A stretch of 64,000 nt of DNA from Volvox africanus (Eukaryota > Chlorophyta > Chlorophyceae > Chlamydomonadales > Volvocaceae). The DNA is taken from the NCBI GenBank assembly GCA_030268105.1, contig BSDZ01000103.1, positions 496,001-560,000 on the forward strand. The letters run 5' to 3'. Shown here one piece after another: positions 29,801 to 35,800 of this stretch. The translations under genes and the position numbers were made by a program. Each line of letters begins with the position of its first letter. Within the stretch, counting starts at the first letter, position 1. The notes below the pieces were generated by a model. That model had not been told where the DNA came from, made no database searches, and was given only the letters and a program-made list of their open reading frames with translations.

Positions 29801-32800
29801 CATTTCGCCAAAACTATACGTGGGTGGCTCGAACAAGCTTTCCAGTAACAGATGTCAGAATGGACAGCTTCGGGCTCGCTAGCTATACCGCAATGTTTAG
29901 TGAGTAGTATCCACCGCTCATCCATGTGAACAATTCCCGAGACTGACTCAAGCCAACCTACTTATGTCCCGACGGTATTTTCCCCTTACCTGGGCACATC
30001 GTGCGCGTATGCGTGTCCCAGCTCCACCTTGGCCACCCTCGCCACCTCTGCCACCGGCCCCAAGTTCTTCCCCACCCCCTCCTAGCCCGCCTAGCCCTCC
30101 AACGCCACGGCCCCCGCCACATCCTCCTGGCGCATTTGGAGGTGAGTTCCAGATCATATCCATCCACACCTGCTCAATTTTATCTGAAGAGTACCATTTT
30201 GATTGGTGCATCACCACATTCCGGCTTAGGGCTCTTATAAGAGACAAAATAAATCTGCATACGTAGATACACATCAAAGCGCGTATGTATGGTTAAGCTA
30301 TCATCTGTACATGTTGCTAAGCAAGCATTGCTCCGCCTGATGCAGGAAACCTTGCCCTGGGCAAGGCGGCATACTCTTCGGGCAGATACTATCCCGCCTC
30401 ATGGGCGGTGGATGGCAACATCACAACCATCGCATCCACTTACCCAGACAACTACTACAGATGGCTGTCGATTGATTTGGGTGCCAGATACGACATCAGC
30501 CGCATCGTGTTATGGAACGATGACACGGGGAGTTGCTGCTATTATAACCTGCTTTCTTCAGAAATCCGTGTTGGTCTCTACAGCATCACGTCTCAAGATG
30601 ACGCAAACAACCTTATGAATAACAACACATTGGTTTGGACGCCAAATTCCAGCTCTATTGGATACGATGCCGGCCAGCCCTACACAATGGATTTGAGTCC
30701 GCCTGTTATGGGCCGATGGATCACCGTCAAGGGCGCCCCTTACTACTATGACAGTGAGATTTATCCCCCCCCCTCATATTTTAATATAAATGTACATATT
30801 GCCCTTTTTCTGCATTCATGCACAGGAATGCATGATGCATTACATATTGGACCTCTTTCTTTGGGTCAGGTTACATAGCTTGGCAAGTTAGAATATGTTC
30901 AAAGTAAGTGAAACGCATCCTCACTTCTCATTCGCTCGTCCAACAGCAGAGAGCCGTATCCTGTCTCACTCTTCGCAGTCAATTTCACATATGCTGCTCG
31001 GCCTGTGTCAGAAGTACCCCTCATGGTCTCCCACATATATCCACTATCTGCAAAAGCCCGATTGCATGGAAGATGTCCGGCAGGTAGATGTTACGTGCAC
31101 CTGGTTTCTGTGCATCCGTCCTTAGTATGTACGGCTCACTCCAGGTCCCAAACACGAAGTAACCCAGCCGGATACATTCTTAACCCTGACACATTGCTGT
31201 AACTATGCCCCTTAACGTGAAAGACCTCTAACATCTATTCTCTACAGAATACACGACCAGGAGCAGTTGTATTATCTTGCTGGTTTCTGACCACTGAAAA
31301 AAATGCAAAATAAAGCAGTAAATATAATAAGAAAAATAAGGCAACGGTAACATGGCAAAGTTGTACCACGTACACTATATCCGAACGGTGGACATCAAAC
31401 AGGCACCTTCCTGATGTTTCGAAACATTTCAAGCACATTCCAACATTACACCACGCAGGACGATTGCAAACTCTAGACATGCTTATGGAAGGGGTGTTAC
31501 AACGTGGGCGGCTCGCCGTGCACAAGCGGCGGCACAAGAGTGCCAGGGGACATTCACCGGGCCGAACCACACGGGGGAGGGGGGAACGCAGCTTGTTCTT
31601 GCCATATGGCAGGAAGATGCTCGTCACATGGAATGAATGATTTAGTGATTGCTGTTAGCTCAGAGTGAAATAATTTTATATGCAGCACGTTTTGAAGGTA
31701 CAGTTTTGGGTTGGTCTTCCCCTACCTATAGCAGCAGTGTAATCGCCTTACCATGTCGCAGGTTTGAGGATAGCGGAAATTGAAGTCTACGGAAAGCTCA
31801 GTAAGTCCTTGCGTGTCCTCTGGTCCTATCCTTGTGTTTATTTCGCCAAAACTATACGTAGGTGGCTCGAACAAGCTTTCCAGTAACAGATGTCAGAATG
31901 GACAGCTTCGGGCTCGCTAGCTATACCGCAATGTTTAGTGAGTAGTATCCACCGCTCATCCATGTGAACAATTCCCGAGACTGACTCAAGCCAACCTACT
32001 TATGTCCCGACGATATTTTCCCCTTACCTGGGCACATCGTGCGCATATGCGTGTCCCAGCTCCACCTTGGCCACCCTCGCCACCTCTGCCACCGGCCCCA
32101 AGTCCTTCCCCACCCCCTCCTAGCCCGCCTAGCCCTCCAACGCCACGGCCCCCGCCACATCCTCCTGGCGCATTTGGAGGTGAGTTCCAGATCATATCCA
32201 TCCACACCTGCTCAATTTTATCTGAAGAGTACCATTTTGATTGGTGCACCACCACGTTCATGGCTTAGGGCTCTTATAAGAGACAAAATAAATCTGCATA
32301 TGTAGATACACATCAAAGCGCGTATGTATGGTTAAGCTATCATCTGTACATGTTGCTAAGCATGCAATGCTCCACCTGCTGCAGGAAACCTTGCCCTGGG
32401 GAAGGCGGCATACTCTTCGGGCGGATACTATCCTGCCTCATGGGCAGTGGATGGCAACATCACCACCATCGCATCCACTTACCCGGACAACTACTACAGA
32501 TGGCTGTCGATTGACTTGGGTGCCAGATACGACATCAGCCGCATCGTGTTATGGAACGATGATACGGGGAGTTGCTGCTACAATGAGCTATTATCTTCAG
32601 AAATCCGTGTGGGTCCGTACAGCATCACATCCCAAGATGAAGTGACCAGCCTTATGAATAACAACACATTGGTTTGGACGCCAAATTCCAGCTCTATTGG
32701 ATACGATGCCGGCCAGCCCTACACAATGGATTTGAGTCCGCCTGTTATGGGGCGATGGATCACCGTCAAGGGCGCCCCTTATAACTTTATGATCAGTGAG

Positions 32801-35800
32801 GATATTAGACCCCGCCCTACATCGAATAACTATGAAGAGAGCGATCTAGATAGTGAAATAGAATGGTTTAATCAAATAAGTATTGTAATGTAATTGTAAT
32901 ACAATTTAAGCGGCCTTCGTAAGGCTTCATATCATACTGTTGGAATGTGAGCAACACTCATATACGATAGAATGTCAGAGCAAGTAATACGGCCCACGAG
33001 GGGCCGGGCGCTTTGCTGACTTCAACACATACATATTGGGTATTAGGGTTTAGTTATGGGTTTTTAGTTTATGTTCCATAGTTTACACCATTAGTCCATC
33101 TTCCATGTTTACACCATCTCACTGTGCTCGAGTCGTCTTAAGGCAAATGCCTTAGCCTCCTGCACATACAGTAACATTTATGATGACAGTGGCTCGTCCT
33201 AGTTCTGCATGCCCGTGCCTAAATCGATCGTTGCATACATCGGTCGCAAGCCAAGATAAACCAACATAGCCAGCCAGGTATTCTTTATTACTTTCCTTGC
33301 TTGCAGATCTCCTAAGGATTGCAGAGGTGGAGGTTTACGGGACAAAAGGTGAGCAAGCAAAAGCAAAACATATACTTCGTACCTGTTTTGCGGGACTCAC
33401 TCTAGCGTGAAGTGCCTCAGGGGACTCCGCCCTGTAGTGTTTTTTCCCATACGTGCCCATGTCCGTGTGTGTGCATGTGTGTGTATCCGTAACAACCAAA
33501 CATGCAATAGAGAAAATCGTTGAAGATAAACTATGAATTTTCAGTATGTATCCTTTGCTTAACCCTTTTACGTCTGCAACCCGGCAAAAATCATACATAT
33601 AACCAAGTTTCAGGGTCTCACTCCGTTGTCTGCTGAGGCCGCAGTCGAACCTTTGCCTCTCACATTTTAACCTAAATAACCTGATATATCCGCATAGCTT
33701 GTGAATATGTATTTAAGCTGCGCTGCTTTAACTGCAAGAACTAGAATGCGAACCCACCAAGGCTAGAACGCTCGCCTTTATTTGGATATTATTGGAAAAC
33801 TATGAATGAATGAATGAATGAATGAATGAAGGAGTGAAGGAAGAAAGGAATAAATGAAAACTGTGAAACACAGCAATAAATGCTCATTTCAAGGATCAAA
33901 CATCTGAAAATGGCATGGGACGGCAAACGTTGAGCATTCTCCGGACAGCACCTTCACATGGGTAGGGTGGACAACAGTTCATGCATGCATGGATGGGAAT
34001 TGCAATCATTTAGGGAATAAGAAATAGCACTCACAACTGATGCCAGTCATGCACGCTCCAATCTGGCCACTGTGTGTGTGATGTGTGCATGCCTGTATAA
34101 GCTCATAATCTCCAAACCGCTGTGTATGTCATAGCCATCAAACAGTATAGACGTTAGGATCCCAAGGAATCCATCACCAACTCTTCTTGCCGGATTCATG
34201 AAAGGGAATATCTTCATTCAAGGTTACCCAAGGGAATACTGCAGTTGTTGTGTGAACTGGCTCGATTAGCTTAACTATCATACTTGATATGTACCTGGAG
34301 AGTCTGTAAAGTACTTCAAACCTAATCCATGCATTAAGAAAGTATATTTCATGTGCAATGATTGATGTTTGGTTTGCAGAACCGTCGCCACCGCTACCTC
34401 CAAGACCCCCTCTTTCACCATCACCTCCGAGGCCGATGATACCCCCACCTCCACCGATGCCGCCAAGACCTCCCCGGCCACTACGGTCCCCACCTCCACG
34501 CCCGCCCCTTCCTCCTACTCCGTCCCCTCGGCCACCTCGTCCGCCCTCACCAGCGTTGCCGCCTAGTCCCCGGCCCCGGGGCCCCAGCCCACACTTGCCT
34601 CCATCGCCTCGTCCAAGTCCCCCTAGCCCGCCCGTCCCACCCAGGCCACCACCGAGGCCACCCGGCCCGTCACCGCTACCCCCTTTGCCACCACTACCTC
34701 CCAGACCGCCTTCACCTGCTTCGAATCTACCTCGCCCTTCGAATCTACCTCGCCCTTACTCCGTGCCATCTCCGTCTCCTCATTCGCCACTTCCACCAGG
34801 CACGGGTATATCGATACGGGTTATAAATATGAGATATTGACATATATTTCTATATCAATAACCCTGCGCTGCGTGGCCAGAGGCGACTTGGACCCATCGG
34901 AGTGCACATTCACTGTGAATATATTGTTGTTATCATTGAATTTATATCTTCAGGCATATATGTGAATCCGCCATCCAACCCCATGCTGACCCCTTTTTTT
35001 AAATTTTTGCAGTAAACATTGCGTTGTTTAAGCCGGCATATCCCGCAAACAGTAACTTTTGGAGGTCAGCTACATATGCTGTTGATGGCAACTATTCAAC
35101 ACTCATGGATACCTGGTCGGAAAAGGCATACAGGTGGCTGTCTGTCGATCTCGGGGCCATCTGGGATATCAGCCGTTTTGTAATCGTTAAGCGCCAGAAC
35201 TACTACTCGACTTACAGCACTGTTGACGAGGTTCGAGTTGGATATCGAAATATCAGTGTCTTGAACGACACGTGGTCCATTCAAGATAATCCATTGGTGA
35301 AGTCAATTACATCCAACACCACAGCTGCGGTGGTCATTGCCGACGGCGCCTATAACTACAGCAAGTACACCGTGACATTAGATCCACCCGTCAGGGGAAG
35401 ATGGATTACGGTCGAAGGGCAACTGAATAAATGTGCGTAAAGCGATCGAGCGAGGTCATCGGGCGCAGAGCTTGAATGGGTGCGAGTTGCTGTTGCAGTA
35501 ACATGTATGGGTTGTACGTCCTCAATGCCGTGCTGTGTGCATCCGGAACGAATTAGCATCCAATTTATGCATCAAACCCGTCCGTTTTATGACACCAAGA
35601 AATACTGATCTGCGCACGTGAAGGTGACCAGCAAGTATCTACTGGGCCTGTCTGTGGCGCGCTGTCCGCGACGTTCAGTTGCCCAAGCGGATTGTACATC
35701 CTTTCGGTGATATCAGCCTTGTACGGCCGCTCTGACAACACGACATGCCCTTTGGGAGGAGCCATGCGGAACACCAGCTGCAGCGCCCCGGGTGTCTCTG

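Larger units (their letters stand above)
23586..30304 (+). repeat. Tandem segmental duplication, unit 2 (6719 bp)
   Basis: Second full copy; every exon, minisatellite and LTR fragment of unit 1 recurs at +6719 or +6720. Confidence 0.9.
30305..32180 (+). repeat. Tandem segmental duplication, truncated unit 3
   Basis: Follows unit 2 as far as the linker exon 32060-32179. Downstream it resembles the sequence after linker 23303-23422 instead, so about 4.7 kb of the unit is missing. Confidence 0.85.
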
